A stretch of DNA of 64,000 nucleotides from Desulfofundulus salinus (GCF_003627965.1 NZ_RBWE01000001.1:2647637-2711636), one strand, 5' to 3'. Shown: positions 16,667 through 26,420, numbered from the stretch's first letter. Notes: generated by a model from the sequence alone, not told the origin. A program made the numbers and translations.

Positions 16667-16777
16667 ACGTAAATATTTAATGACCCCGGTTGGATGCGGC
16701 GCTGTCCTCGCTTACTCCAGTGCTTCGCGCCGACAGCACCGCATCCTTGTCATAACGGCTTTCCTGAATATTTACGT
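16667..16777. repeat. 111-bp nested inverted-repeat element between ndk and ftsH
   Basis: The ends are a perfect 11-bp inverted repeat, ACGTAAATATT and AATATTTACGT. Nested inside are ATGAC/GTCAT (16680-16684, 16749-16753) and a 15-bp pair with one mismatch, GGATGCGGCGCTGTC and its partner (16692-16706, 16732-16746). The heptamer GTGAAAC lies at both outer edges (16662-16668 and 16776-16782). No coding capacity. It could be a small non-autonomous mobile repeat or a structured RNA; no second copy was seen in the window. Confidence 0.6.
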
Positions 16778-16794
16778 GAAACAGCCCCCAGCGT

Positions 16795-18624
16795 TTAATT
16801 CCTGGCGCTGTGCTCCTCTTCCCCGGCCTGTTTCATCAGGGCGGCAAATTCCTCTGCCTCCAGGGTTTCTTTCTCAAAGAGGGTTTTGGCCACCAGGTGC
16901 AGCGTATCCATGTGCTTTTCCAGAAGCTCTTTGGCCCGGTCGTAACAGCTTTCAATCATGCGCCGGACTTCCTTGTCGATGGCCGCGGCCACTTCCTCGC
17001 CGTAGTTCCGGTCCCGGGCCAGGTCCCGCCCTAAAAATACCGTTTCCTGTTTACGTCCCAGGGTCATGGGACCAATCTCTTCGCTCATGCCGTACTCCAT
17101 AACCATGCGGCGCACAATTTCGGTTGCCCGCTCCAGGTCGTTCTGGGCGCCGGTGCTTATTTCTTTCAACACCAGGGCCTCAGCCACCCGACCGGCCAAA
17201 AGCATGGTCACCTGGTCTAAGAGCATGGAGCGGGTCATGTAATAGCGGTCTTCCTTGGGCAAAAGCAGGGTGTATCCCCCGGCCCTGCCCCGGGGAATGA
17301 TGGAAACCTTGTGCACCGGATCCGTATTGGGCAGGAGATAGCCCACCACCGCATGGCCGGCTTCGTGATAGGACACCAGTTTCTTTTCCTGTTCACTGAT
17401 GACCTTGGATTTTTTCTCCGGGCCGGCAATCACCCGTTCAATGGAGTCCTCCAGTTCCCGCATGGTAATCTGGTTTTTATTGTTGCGGGCGGCCAGAAGG
17501 GCGGCCTCGTTCACCAGGTTTGCCAGGTCGGCACCGGTAAAACCGGGAGTACGCCGGGCCAGCACATCCAGGTCCACGTCCGGGGCCAGGGGTTTACCCC
17601 GCACGTGCACCTTGAGAATCTCCTTGCGTCCCACCACGTCGGGGATGTCCACCACCACCTGCCGGTCAAAGCGGCCCGGTCTTAACAGGGCGGGGTCCAG
17701 GATATCCGGCCGGTTGGTGGCGGCAATGATGATGATCCCTTCGTTGGGGCTGAAGCCGTCCATTTCCACCAGGAGCTGGTTCAGGGTTTGCTCCCGCTCG
17801 TCGTGGCCGCCACCCAGGCCTGCCCCCCGCTGCCGGCCCACGGCATCAATTTCGTCTATGAAAACAATGCAGGGGGCATTCTTCTTGGCCTGGTCAAAGA
17901 GGTCCCGCACCCGGGAAGCGCCAACACCCACAAACATCTCCACGAAATCCGAACCGCTGATGCTAAAAAAGGGCACTCCGGCCTCCCCGGCCACGGCCCT
18001 GGCCAGAAGGGTCTTGCCCGTCCCGGGCGGCCCGTAGAGGAGCACCCCTTTGGGAATGCGGGCCCCCAGCTCGGCAAACTTCTTGGGGTTTTTCAGGAAC
18101 TCCACAATCTCCTGCAGCTCTTCCTTGACCTCATCGGCACCGGCTACATCTGCAAAGGTTACCCGTTTTTTATCGTCGGTATGCAGGCGGGCCCGGCTTT
18201 TGCCGAAGGACATCACCCGGTTGCCACCGCCCTGGGTTTGCTGCATCATGAAGAAGAAAAGCAACACAAAAATTAAAATGGGCAAAAGGCTGGTCAGGAT
18301 GTTAGCCCACCAGCCCGGGGAGGGGGGCTCTTGAATTTTCACCTCAACCCCTTTTTCCAACAAAAAAGCGGCTATCTGGGCATCATTTTTTAACCCCGTA
18401 ACCTGAAACTTAATACCGTTTTTCGTTGTTCCGGTGATCAGGTTTGTATGTTCCCGGGACTGAATGGTCACTTCCTGAACCTGGCCCTGATTTACTGCCT
18501 GGTAAAACCTGTTGTAAGTCCAGTCTTCCATCCCGGTAGTAGGAGGCTGGGTATATTTAATCAGCATTATAATAACGAGCACGATCAGCAGATATATACT
18601 CAAATTTTTCAGGACCTTGCTCAA
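16795..18624 (-). CDS. ftsH: ATP-dependent zinc metalloprotease FtsH
   Basis: Membrane-anchored AAA+ protease degrading unfolded membrane and regulatory proteins. The start is TTG at 18624 (GGAG eight bases upstream); TTG at 18645 or 18627 is possible. Layout: membrane segment (about 8-25), extracytoplasmic domain to about 105, second membrane segment (about 110-128), AAA domain with Walker [10 protein letters not shown] (near 198-205) and Walker [12 protein letters not shown], second region of homology [19 protein letters not shown], then the protease zinc site HEAGH near residue 420. Length of 609 residues is normal. It has its own strong promoter overlapping the tilS stop codon, in the usual tilS-ftsH order. 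Confidence 0.97.
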   Translation of the reverse strand: MSKVLKNLSIYLLIVLVIIMLIKYTQPPTTGMEDWTYNRFYQAVNQGQVQEVTIQSREHTNLITGTTKNGIKFQVTGLKNDAQIAAFLLEKGVEVKIQEPPSPGWWANILTSLLPILIFVLLFFFMMQQTQGGGNRVMSFGKSRARLHTDDKKRVTFADVAGADEVKEELQEIVEFLKNPKKFAELGARIPKGVLLYGPPGTGKTLLARAVAGEAGVPFFSISGSDFVEMFVGVGASRVRDLFDQAKKNAPCIVFIDEIDAVGRQRGAGLGGGHDEREQTLNQLLVEMDGFSPNEGIIIIAATNRPDILDPALLRPGRFDRQVVVDIPDVVGRKEILKVHVRGKPLAPDVDLDVLARRTPGFTGADLANLVNEAALLAARNNKNQITMRELEDSIERVIAGPEKKSKVISEQEKKLVSYHEAGHAVVGYLLPNTDPVHKVSIIPRGRAGGYTLLLPKEDRYYMTRSMLLDQVTMLLAGRVAEALVLKEISTGAQNDLERATEIVRRMVMEYGMSEEIGPMTLGRKQETVFLGRDLARDRNYGEEVAAAIDKEVRRMIESCYDRAKELLEKHMDTLHLVAKTLFEKETLEAEEFAALMKQAGEEEHSARN

Positions 18625-18671
18625 CAAAGCCACTCCTCTCGACAAAGCCAGTCAATTCAACCATAAGCTTT

Positions 18672-18700
18672 ATTATAACATATTTACGGTCCTGTTTCAA
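18672..18700 (-). promoter_or_regulatory. Promoter of ftsH
   Basis: Minus strand: TTGAAA (18700-18695), 17-base spacer ending in TGT, then perfect TATAAT (18677-18672), so an extended -10 as well. The -35 box overlaps the tilS stop codon. Confidence 0.8.
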
Positions 18701-20118
18701 TTATTTAATGCGCCTTGCACCTCTCCCTCCATGATTTGCAAATAAAGGCATGTTTTTGTTTCAGGGGTAACTTTCCATGGCTCGCCGGGACGCACTCCCC
18801 CTACCCAGATAATTTCGTCCCCGGCCACAACCAGGGGCAGGCAATCCCGCTCTTCCCGGGGAATCTCCTGCTCAATGAGAAACTTTTTTAACTTCATAAC
18901 GGCGGCCATGCCCAGGGGGTGAAACCGATCCCCATCCCGGCGCCGGCGGACGGCCAGCGGCCCGGATATGGCATCATAATCCAAAAGTGCTTCCCGGGCA
19001 GAAAGGGCCCGGGGATCTGGGGCTTCGCTAAGGGAAATAAGCCGGGCCTGGATGGAGGAATTAATCTCTGGAATATAGGTTATGCCCGGGACCACCAGGG
19101 GATAACAGTAATAGGGCACACCAGGAGCATCACCCCCTATCCGCAAGCGTAAAACCTGACCCTGGCGGGACGCCTGCACCCCCCGGGGAAGCTCCACCAC
19201 TTTGCCCCCGGCAGGGTTATACAAAAGGGCCAGCAGGGACTCCACCTGAAGATAGGATAAATCTCCTTCAGCGCCGGTAAGGTGACGCCAGGCCTGACGC
19301 AAAACACGGCGCACCAGGGCCAGGGGAGAGGATAACAGCTCGGGAACAGTAAAAAGCAGGTAGTGCTCCCTTTGAGTTTTTAATGCCCGCCCGTAAAGGA
19401 TGGCGGCTTGTTCTTCCAGATAATCGTTTTCTTCCCGGCAAATATGCCCCAGGTGTACAAGGGCATCAACCAGCCGGGGGTTATACTCGGCCTCCAGACG
19501 GGGAATTAATTCCAGACGAATACGGTTGCGAGTGTAAATGTTTTTTTTATTGGAAGCATCCTCCCGCACGGGCAGGGAGTGTTCCCGGCAATAGCACTCG
19601 ATTTCGCGCCGGCGGATGTCCAGCAGGGGGCGAATATACTTGCCGCGGACAGGGGGGATGCCCTTTAAACCGGCCGGTCCCGTGCCGCGCAGGAAATTAA
19701 AGAGAATGGTTTCGGCCTGATCATCAGCGTGATGCCCCAGGGCCACCCGGGAGGCGCCAATGCGCCGGGCCACTTCCTCAAAAAAGCGGTAACGCACCCG
19801 GCGGGCCGCATCCTGGGCCGAAAGGCCGGTACGTTCCCGGTAAGCGGGCACGTCAAATTCCTCCACATGCACCGGTAGTCCCAGGCTTTTCGCCAGTTCT
19901 TCCACCAGGCGAGCGTCGGCCCGGGCTTCTTCGCCGCGAAACATATGGTTTAAATGGGCCACGGCCAGGGAAATGTGCAGCTCCTCTTTCATGCGCCAGA
20001 GCAAATGCAAAAGGGCCACCGAATCGGGGCCTCCGGATACCCCGACCAGCACCTTATCTCCGGGAGAGATCATGCTGAATTTATCGATGAACAAGCGCAC
20101 ATCCTGTTCTAAACCCAT
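18697..20118 (-). CDS. tilS: tRNA(Ile)-lysidine synthetase
   Basis: Modifies C34 of the CAU-anticodon tRNA to lysidine so that it reads AUA as isoleucine. The PP-loop SGGPDS is at residues 28-33, followed by HLNHMFRGEEARADA and the LGHHADDQAETILFNFLRG motif of the family; a C-terminal TilS domain ends near 473 (RRRRDGDRFHPLGM region near 395). The ATG at 20118 is chosen because GGGAG lies nine bases before it and it places the PP-loop normally. It sits between spoIIE and ftsH, as in other Firmicutes, but no hprT is present. Confidence 0.95.
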   Translation of the reverse strand: MGLEQDVRLFIDKFSMISPGDKVLVGVSGGPDSVALLHLLWRMKEELHISLAVAHLNHMFRGEEARADARLVEELAKSLGLPVHVEEFDVPAYRERTGLSAQDAARRVRYRFFEEVARRIGASRVALGHHADDQAETILFNFLRGTGPAGLKGIPPVRGKYIRPLLDIRRREIECYCREHSLPVREDASNKKNIYTRNRIRLELIPRLEAEYNPRLVDALVHLGHICREENDYLEEQAAILYGRALKTQREHYLLFTVPELLSSPLALVRRVLRQAWRHLTGAEGDLSYLQVESLLALLYNPAGGKVVELPRGVQASRQGQVLRLRIGGDAPGVPYYCYPLVVPGITYIPEINSSIQARLISLSEAPDPRALSAREALLDYDAISGPLAVRRRRDGDRFHPLGMAAVMKLKKFLIEQEIPREERDCLPLVVAGDEIIWVGGVRPGEPWKVTPETKTCLYLQIMEGEVQGALNN

Positions 20119-20214
20119 CCGGTGGCACTCCCAATACGCTTCCGAAATACTACAATTCCACAAATAATATCTTTTTCCTTCCCGGTGGCAGAAAATGTGT
20201 TATCCATCGCACAA

Positions 20215-20240
20215 GAAAAAAAACCCCGCAGGGCCTTGTA
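20215..20240 (-). terminator. Probable terminator of spoIIE
   Basis: Minus strand: AAGGCCC-TGC-GGGGTT folds weakly and is followed by a run of eight T. It lies 30 bases after the spoIIE stop. Confidence 0.5.
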
Positions 20241-20270
20241 GTCTAACAGCTATTATTATTTTTAAGTATT

Positions 20271-22715
20271 TTAAACCTTCTCTACCCGGGCTACCAGCAC
20301 GGTCATATCATCGGCATTTTGCTTTTCCCCGCCCGCCCCGGTCTGGGCCAGCTTGAGCAGCAGATCGGCCATTTCCTGGGGGCTGAAGTCGCTTATTTCC
20401 TGAAGTACGCCAATGATCCAGTCCTCTTTGTCCCCCGAACCGCGGTAAGAGTCGATAATGCCGTCACTGACCATGACCAGCACGTCCCCTTCCAGAAGGG
20501 TCCTGGCCACGGAAGCCACGTCAATATCTTTGATAATGCCCACCGGCAGGGAACTGGCGCGGATCATGCTGACCCGCCTGTTTCTAATTAGAAAGGTAGG
20601 TGGGGCGCCAATCTTGACAAAATCGGCCTGGCCTTCGTAAAGATCCAGCATGGCCATGTCCAGGGTGGCAAAGGTCTCCCCGGGGGAACGGAGGATCATG
20701 ATGGAATTAACGGTTTTTACGGCCAGGTTGCGGTCCAGCCCCGTTTCCAAAAGCCTGCCCAAAAGGGACACGGCCGTACTGCTTTCCAGGGCCGCCTCCG
20801 CACCGCTGCCCATGCCGTCGCTTAAGACCAGGGCAAACTTACCCTCTCTTAAGGGCAGGAAGGCGTAACTATCCCCGGAAACGGAGCTACCATTTTTACC
20901 TATCCCGGCCACCCCCACATTAAGGGCAAACTTCAACCCGCTATACAGGCGGAAGGTACACCACTGCTCAGGCCTAAAAACGGGACACTGACTGAAGGGC
21001 AGGGCGAAGGACTCCCCCATCAACCGGGATACCAGCGCCGCCAGTTCCTTGCATTCATGCTGCCGCCCGCAGGCGCTGCGGGTGATCATGACCTCCGTTT
21101 TGCCATCCCCCTGGCGCTGGACCCGCACCTCAGCCACGGGGACTCCCGCCTGCTTGAGCTTTTGTTTCAACAGTTGTTCGTCGCCCGTAAGGGCCTGCAC
21201 CTCAAATTCCAGTTCCGACGAAAGATTCTCAATAATTTGGGCCACGCCCTTTAATTGTTCGGAAACTATCTCCCTGCTCTCGGCCAGTCTTTTCAACCAG
21301 TAGCGGTTAAGCTTATAGGTTTCATACAGGCAGGTGACGGTAATGGCCAGTTCCTTCGGCCGGGAACAGCGCCTTTTGAGCGTGTCCGGCAGGTCCGCCC
21401 CGCCAACCTGCCCGTATATTTCCACCAGAGCAAAAAGATCCAGCAGGCTCTGGTAGGTGCGAAAAAATTCCCACTCCCAGCAGGTACGGTAAAGACCGCA
21501 CCCCTGGCACACCCTGGCGGCAATCTGGTTAAACAAAGATTGCAGGGACGGTTCTTCCTGCTCTATAGGCGCCGTGGCACAACTTTGATTAAAACTGCGG
21601 GAAAGCTCGTCGAAAACCAGGGACCAGCTGCGCATGCGGCCAGCAACCACCGCTTGCACCCGATCCACGGCGGGTGATGTCCCCTGCACTCTCAAAACCA
21701 CGGAGAACAGGGACTTACTCAAAGAGCCTATGTAGCGGCCCGGGATGAGCAGGAAAAGCAACACGGCCAGGGCAGTTTCCCCCATCACCGCAGTCAGATC
21801 CCCGAAATTGGCCAGGTAAACCGATAGAATGACATTGCTCAGAAGAAAACCCAAAGCAACCCCGGGCCTGCCAAAACCCCGGCATAGCCCGGCCAGCAAT
21901 CCCGCAAAGGAGTAGCCGCCAATCATGGCCGGAACTGCGGTATAAACCAGCCCCGGAAGGATGCCCACCACCGCCCCCACGGCGGCACCCAGTCCCACGC
22001 CTCCTAAAAGAGCGGCCAGCAAAATGATTAACCGGCTCAGGAGCCCCTTTAAAGTAAACATGGCTACCTGCAAGTCGCCTGTGCCGGCCACCACCGCCGC
22101 CAGCAGCACCAGCATGGAAAACAACTCTTCTCCCGTTAAGGAGGCCAGGCCGGTAAGCTTGTCCAGGGTAGGAAGGCCCGCAAGAAAAACCAGGGTTAAA
22201 AGGGCAGCAAACCCGCCTTCAAAAAAGATGGTAATATACTGGTACGGAGAAGGCCCGGTAAAGGCCAGCACGCCTGCTTTGATGACTACAGTCAGGGAAA
22301 AAACGGCAGCCGCTGCCACCAGCTGCGGCCTTTTAATGCCGCAGGGCATGGCCTGCACCAGGAGCCAGGTAAACGCCACGGTACCCAGTGCCCCGGCCAG
22401 GGAGAGACCGGAGCTGACGGTGGCCAGGCCGGCACCCACCCCCAAAAGGGCGGCCGGTCCGGCCGCAGGAAAGGTACGGGTCGCGGCGGCCACAAAGGCA
22501 GCCGCGCAGGGAACAATTTCACCCAGCAAGACGGCCCGGCCCAAAAAAAAGCCGGCAATAAACAAAAGAAGTCCCTCGCGGGTCAGGAACGTTGCCCCCG
22601 CCGGCCTGCGAAAAAACTGCCAGCGTTTTCGATTTTTCGGCAAACGCTTTTTTTCTCTACCCTGTCCTGCCCGCTGGTAGGGATAGACGTTAATTTCCTC
22701 CGACACAAATGCCAC
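20271..22715 (-). CDS. spoIIE: Stage II sporulation protein E (PP2C phosphatase)
   Basis: Membrane serine phosphatase that dephosphorylates SpoIIAA to activate sigma-F in the forespore and helps form the polar septum. The 814 residues show a short basic N-terminus, about ten hydrophobic segments (roughly 48-335), a central regulatory region with several cysteines (CQGCGLYRTCW), and a C-terminal PP2C-type domain (about 590-810) with SGDSYAF, the VLSDGMGSGAEA metal-binding aspartate motif and a late VMVSDGIIDSY. The start is uncertain between GTG at 22715 and GTG at 22706 (AAGGGGTG before the latter). The promoter at 22740-22773 has a long spacer, as in Spo0A-activated promoters. Confidence 0.95.
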   Translation of the reverse strand: MAFVSEEINVYPYQRAGQGREKKRLPKNRKRWQFFRRPAGATFLTREGLLLFIAGFFLGRAVLLGEIVPCAAAFVAAATRTFPAAGPAALLGVGAGLATVSSGLSLAGALGTVAFTWLLVQAMPCGIKRPQLVAAAAVFSLTVVIKAGVLAFTGPSPYQYITIFFEGGFAALLTLVFLAGLPTLDKLTGLASLTGEELFSMLVLLAAVVAGTGDLQVAMFTLKGLLSRLIILLAALLGGVGLGAAVGAVVGILPGLVYTAVPAMIGGYSFAGLLAGLCRGFGRPGVALGFLLSNVILSVYLANFGDLTAVMGETALAVLLFLLIPGRYIGSLSKSLFSVVLRVQGTSPAVDRVQAVVAGRMRSWSLVFDELSRSFNQSCATAPIEQEEPSLQSLFNQIAARVCQGCGLYRTCWEWEFFRTYQSLLDLFALVEIYGQVGGADLPDTLKRRCSRPKELAITVTCLYETYKLNRYWLKRLAESREIVSEQLKGVAQIIENLSSELEFEVQALTGDEQLLKQKLKQAGVPVAEVRVQRQGDGKTEVMITRSACGRQHECKELAALVSRLMGESFALPFSQCPVFRPEQWCTFRLYSGLKFALNVGVAGIGKNGSSVSGDSYAFLPLREGKFALVLSDGMGSGAEAALESSTAVSLLGRLLETGLDRNLAVKTVNSIMILRSPGETFATLDMAMLDLYEGQADFVKIGAPPTFLIRNRRVSMIRASSLPVGIIKDIDVASVARTLLEGDVLVMVSDGIIDSYRGSGDKEDWIIGVLQEISDFSPQEMADLLLKLAQTGAGGEKQNADDMTVLVARVEKV

Positions 22716-22739
22716 CCCTTATTTCTCCCTCAATTGAAA

Positions 22740-22773
22740 ATTATAGTACAGGGGGGTGGGCAATCTTTGTCAT
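22740..22773 (-). promoter_or_regulatory. Candidate Spo0A-type promoter of spoIIE
   Basis: Minus strand: ATGACA (22773-22768), a 22-base spacer, then perfect TATAAT (22745-22740). The over-long spacer recalls spoIIG/spoIIE promoters of Bacillus, which need Spo0A-P. TGACAAA overlapping the -35 matches the 0A box TGNCGAA at 6 of 7 positions. Confidence 0.5.
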
Positions 22774-23678
22774 CATTGGTAAATTACAACACTTTTTCTT
22801 TCGACACCGGACGCGGCCTGGATGGCCAGACCGTGCATAATGTCGGCTTCGCTCACCTGCAGGGAAGGTATGTCCAGTTCCAGCATCACCAATCGCACGA
22901 TGCGCACTCCTGCGGTGATAATGTCGGCCCTCTCCGGTTGCAACCCGGGCAGGCGGCGCCGTTCTTCCAGGGTGCACCGGGAAAGGATGTCCACTATATT
23001 TTCCACATCCGCGCGGGAAAGCACGAAACCGTGCACCCGGGCCGGGTCATAAACCGCCAGTTTTTGCACCATGGCCGCGCACGTGGTGACTGTACCGCCC
23101 ACCCCCACCAGGTGCCGGGGAGAGCTGAGCCGGACCCGGGCCAGCGTAGGTGTGAGGAGACGGCTGATAGCGGCATCGTCATGCCCTCCCTCGGTCATGC
23201 GTACCGCACCCACATTGACACTGCGGCAAAAAAGGGACCCCTCCTGTTGCCAGATAAATTCGGTGCTCCCGCCACCAACATCCATAACCACCAGCCCCGC
23301 CGCATCCACCTCAAGCCCGCCCTGGACCCCCAGATAACTGAGATAGGCCTCCTCTTCCCCGGAAAGAACCGTTACTTCCAGGCCGACCCGGCGGGTTGCC
23401 TCCAGAAACTCTTCCCGGTTGCGGGCATCCCGCACGGCACTGGTAGCCGCAGCCACCACACACTCCACCTGCAGGGGGTGTATGCGTTCCAGATAATGCT
23501 TCAGGGTCTCACAGGTGCGGGTAATGGCGTCTTTCTGCAAGTACCCGGAGCCAATTCCTTCCCCCAGCCTGGTGGTCACCAGGTCAAAATAAACCACCCG
23601 TTCCACTTTCTCCCGGTGGACCTCGGCGACCAGCAAACGGGTGGAATTGGTACCAATATCAATGACCGCCACGCGCAT
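22773..23678 (-). CDS. Ppx/GppA-family phosphatase
   Basis: Exopolyphosphatase/pppGpp phosphatase family, 301 residues. It has an actin-like fold with VAVIDIGTNSTRLLVAE at the N-terminus (phosphate 1), RDARNREEFL and the VVMDVGGGSTEFIW phosphate-2 motif near residue 140, and a conserved GVGGTVTTCAAM. The ATG at 23678 has AAAGGGG upstream. It lies between yabR and spoIIE; its stop codon overlaps the spoIIE -35 box. It is a single-module enzyme without the C-terminal extension of E. coli Ppx, so whether polyphosphate or (p)ppGpp is the substrate cannot be decided. Confidence 0.88.
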   Translation of the reverse strand: MRVAVIDIGTNSTRLLVAEVHREKVERVVYFDLVTTRLGEGIGSGYLQKDAITRTCETLKHYLERIHPLQVECVVAAATSAVRDARNREEFLEATRRVGLEVTVLSGEEEAYLSYLGVQGGLEVDAAGLVVMDVGGGSTEFIWQQEGSLFCRSVNVGAVRMTEGGHDDAAISRLLTPTLARVRLSSPRHLVGVGGTVTTCAAMVQKLAVYDPARVHGFVLSRADVENIVDILSRCTLEERRRLPGLQPERADIITAGVRIVRLVMLELDIPSLQVSEADIMHGLAIQAASGVERKSVVIYQ

Positions 23679-23704
23679 AACCAAACCCCTTTCCCTGGCA
23701 AAAA

Positions 23705-23733
23705 CTAAAAAAGCATTCCCTTTGTCGGAATGC
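23705..23733 (-). terminator. Terminator after yabR
   Basis: Stem GCATTCC/GGAATGC with a 7-base loop followed on the minus strand by six T. It lies between yabR (stop at 23771) and the Ppx/GppA gene. Confidence 0.88.
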
Positions 23734-23770
23734 TGTTATAACCAGTTTTGCGCCGGCTTATTTACTAACG

Positions 23771-24160
23771 CTAAACAAACCGCCGCCCGGAGCCCCGGCC
23801 GCCCCGCTTGGCATCAAGGCTCCTGCGCAGGGACTGTTGCAGCTCTTCGCTTTCTTTAAGGAAACGGCTCAGCTTTTCCTCAAAGGAAGGCTCAAACCGC
23901 CTGCGCCGGGATGACCTCTCCCCGGAATCTCTGGCCTGCCTGATGGAAAGCCCGATTTTCCCGCGGGAATCAACAGAAATAACTTTTACCGTTACCCGGT
24001 CATTAACCTTTAAAAAGTGGTTGATGTCTTTAACGTATTCGTTGGCCACTTCGGAAATATGCACCAGACCGGTTTCACCACCGGGAAGCTGGACAAAGGC
24101 CCCAAAGTTAGCAATACCGGTCACCACGCCTTCTAAAACGCTTCCCACTTCTACCGGCAT
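23771..24160 (-). CDS. yabR: S1 RNA-binding domain protein (YabR-like)
   Basis: A 129-residue protein with one S1 domain at residues 1-75: GSVLEGVVTGIANFGAFVQLPGGETGLVHISEV is the standard opening, and VKVISVDSRGKIGLSIRQA the closing strand. A charged low-complexity tail follows, rich in Arg, Ser and Glu, ending GRGSGRRF. This matches YabR of Bacillus, which follows divIC in the same block. It probably binds RNA or ribosomes. The gene has its own terminator. No anomalies apart from the loss of the upstream yabQ neighbour through the island insertion on the far side of divIC. Confidence 0.92.
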   Translation of the reverse strand: MPVEVGSVLEGVVTGIANFGAFVQLPGGETGLVHISEVANEYVKDINHFLKVNDRVTVKVISVDSRGKIGLSIRQARDSGERSSRRRRFEPSFEEKLSRFLKESEELQQSLRRSLDAKRGGRGSGRRFV

Positions 24161-24235
24161 AATTTGCGGTTTTGCCTCCCTTAATGCTAAAAACCTTGGT
24201 TAATTATATGCCTGCCAAAGCAAAAGTGTCAAGAA

Positions 24236-24586
24236 CTAATTCCCCGGCTTCACCGGTACAATGCGTGCTTCTCCCGGCTTCACCAGGCCCAGGCGCTCCC
24301 TGGCCACCTGCTCTATATACTCATCCGACTGCACCAGTTTAAGCTGCTGTTTTAACTCCGCATTTTTCTTCTGCAGTTCCGTTAGCTGAGCCTGGAGTTG
24401 CTGAAGGTCCTGCTGCATAGCATCCAGGCGGTGGAACTGGGAAAAAAACGAGAGCAAAAGGTAACAAAGGAGAACCAACACCAGCAAGCCGGGCAGCCGG
24501 TTTTTGTTGAAACGCAGGCGCCGGCGCCCGCTACCCGGACGCAAACCTGACGTTAAGGATTCGCCTTTCTGAAAGTAAAAGACCAT
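24236..24586 (-). CDS. divIC: Septum formation initiator DivIC/FtsB
   Basis: Small bitopic divisome protein. After a basic cytoplasmic N-terminus (many Arg/Lys up to residue 31) comes one membrane segment (LPGLLVLVLLCYLLLSFF, about 32-49), then a leucine-zipper coiled coil (LQQLQAQLTELQKKNAELKQ) and the family C-terminus YIEQVARERLGLVKPGEARI. The ATG at 24586 is preferred because GGGGAAG stands upstream; GTG at 24607 is possible. In Bacillus the preceding gene is yabQ; here the preceding 21 kb are a microcompartment island. It needs FtsL and DivIB, which are not in this window. Confidence 0.93.
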   Translation of the reverse strand: MVFYFQKGESLTSGLRPGSGRRRLRFNKNRLPGLLVLVLLCYLLLSFFSQFHRLDAMQQDLQQLQAQLTELQKKNAELKQQLKLVQSDEYIEQVARERLGLVKPGEARIVPVKPGN

Positions 24587-24755
24587 TTTCCGGTACTTCC
24601 CCTTCACCGAAACCGGCCGGTTGCCACCCGGAGCGAGTAGCCAGGTTCAAGATTGGCTCCTTGAATCGTTATTTTCTACGTTGAATAAGAAATTCCTTTC
24701 AGGCAGGATAAAAAAGATTATATCCGCCTTTTATATGCCGCCTTCATTCAGACAT

Positions 24756-26399
24756 TCAAACCTGCTGGCTGCACCGCGCCGTAATCTGCCGGAAGCGGCT
24801 GGGAGGCATCCCCATAGCGCGGCTGAAAACGCGACTGAAATAGTTGGGGTCGGGGTACCCCACCTGCCGACCGACTTCTCCCACGGGCAGGTCCGTCTCG
24901 GCCAGCAACTTTTTAGCCTTTTCAATGCGCAGGCGCAACACATATTCCGAAAAAGTACAGCCCACCTGTTCTTTAAAAGCCTTGCTGAAATAATCGGGAC
25001 TCAGGAAAATTATCCGGGAAAGATCGGTAAGAGAAATTTCCCTTTGATAATTTTCTTGAATATAATTCAAGGCCTTTTTAACCGCACTGTTCACCATGGC
25101 ACCGGCCTGACCGGCAGCCGGGTTGTTACCCGATAGCGCCAGTTCTGCCATCCACTCTTCCAGCTCTTCAACTGAGAGACACAGGGAAAGCCGGCGGGCA
25201 AATTTGTTATAAGCGTGTACCATTTCCTCCGCATGTTCCCCGTAGCTTCCCATACTACGCGAGAAAGCCACCAGCACGCCCATCAGCCGGGCCTTAATCA
25301 AGTGGAGATCAGTACCCCGACCTTCAAATACGGAAATCAAAAATTCCCGAAACATCCGGCGGGCTTCTTCCGCGTCACCGCTGCGTAAGACTTCTAATAA
25401 TTCCCTTTCACGGGCCGCATAAACTCCTCCATCCTTATCAACCTTACGCTCCAGCTCGTCCACGTGTACCACTTGCTCGGGCCCCAGATAAAACATACCG
25501 AGGTGAGCCGCGGTCTGAGCCTCCCAGGCCGCACGGGGCAGCTGGCTGATATCCTCACAGAAACGAGCCAACCCAACAGTCACCCCAAGGGAAAGCCTGT
25601 CCGCAGCAGTTTCGATGATATCGTTTGCCAGCTGGCGCAAACGCTGTCCCTGTTCCTGTTCCGACCCCCGGTTCCCCCACAGGCCTATCAACATACGGTC
25701 ACTTATCGGCAGGCATAACCCCCAGGGGTGCCGGGTCAAAGCATCTTCCACCAGCCGCTGCAATTGATAGCGGAGCAACTCGAACCTGGCCAGGGAGGCA
25801 GGACTACCCTCAAGCCGGTTTTCCATGTACACACCGAAAGCGACGCGGGGTAAGACTTCCAGGCGCACCAGCCGGGCCTGTTGTTCCACGGCAGCCCGTT
25901 CTTCCCACAAGCCCCAGATAAGGCCCAAACCAAGGTTGAGCCGCAGCCAGGGGAGAGCCTCCGCCAGTTGTTCCTGCAACTTTTTGTGTTCACTCTGCTC
26001 TTCGCGCTCCCGCAGAAGCTGGACCCGCGTATTTTTCAACACGTCGACCAGTTCCTGGGAGCGAATGGGTTTGAGCAGGAAATCCACCACACCGATGCGC
26101 AGGGCCTCCTGGACATAATCAAACTCGTTATAAGCAGTAAGGAAAATAATGGCACTCGCAGGTATAATTTTTCTTATTTCCCTTGCAGCGGTCAACCCGT
26201 CCATACCGGGCATCTTAATGTCCAGCAAGATGATGTCCGGCCGCAGCTCCTCAGCCAGCTGCACGGCCTGGCGGCCGTTCCGCGCTTCACCCACCACTTT
26301 GATTGGTTCTTCCGCCCTTTCAAGAATCAGGCGGATGGCCTGCCTTTCCAGATGCTCATCGTCTACAACCAGAAGTCTCATTTCATTCACATTGTTCAT
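24756..26399 (-). CDS. Response regulator with AraC-type DNA-binding domain (YesN-like)
   Basis: A 547-residue regulator. The receiver domain (about 7-125) has the acidic pair VVDDEHLER, the phosphorylated Asp in IILLDIKMPGMDG and Lys in DFLLKPIR. A long middle region (about 130-430) has no recognised motif and a helical look. The C-terminal AraC domain holds two helix-turn-helix units, ISLTDLSRIIFLSPDYFSKAF and VGEVGRQVGYPDPNYFSRVF. The gene follows the PocR-domain kinase by 21 bases and certainly pairs with it. It probably activates the microcompartment operon that starts at the other end of the island. The ATG at 26399 has GGAAGGGG upstream. Confidence 0.9.
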   Translation of the reverse strand: MNNVNEMRLLVVDDEHLERQAIRLILERAEEPIKVVGEARNGRQAVQLAEELRPDIILLDIKMPGMDGLTAAREIRKIIPASAIIFLTAYNEFDYVQEALRIGVVDFLLKPIRSQELVDVLKNTRVQLLREREEQSEHKKLQEQLAEALPWLRLNLGLGLIWGLWEERAAVEQQARLVRLEVLPRVAFGVYMENRLEGSPASLARFELLRYQLQRLVEDALTRHPWGLCLPISDRMLIGLWGNRGSEQEQGQRLRQLANDIIETAADRLSLGVTVGLARFCEDISQLPRAAWEAQTAAHLGMFYLGPEQVVHVDELERKVDKDGGVYAARERELLEVLRSGDAEEARRMFREFLISVFEGRGTDLHLIKARLMGVLVAFSRSMGSYGEHAEEMVHAYNKFARRLSLCLSVEELEEWMAELALSGNNPAAGQAGAMVNSAVKKALNYIQENYQREISLTDLSRIIFLSPDYFSKAFKEQVGCTFSEYVLRLRIEKAKKLLAETDLPVGEVGRQVGYPDPNYFSRVFSRAMGMPPSRFRQITARCSQQV

Positions 26400-26420
26400 G
26401 AGAATCCCCTTCCGGAACCA

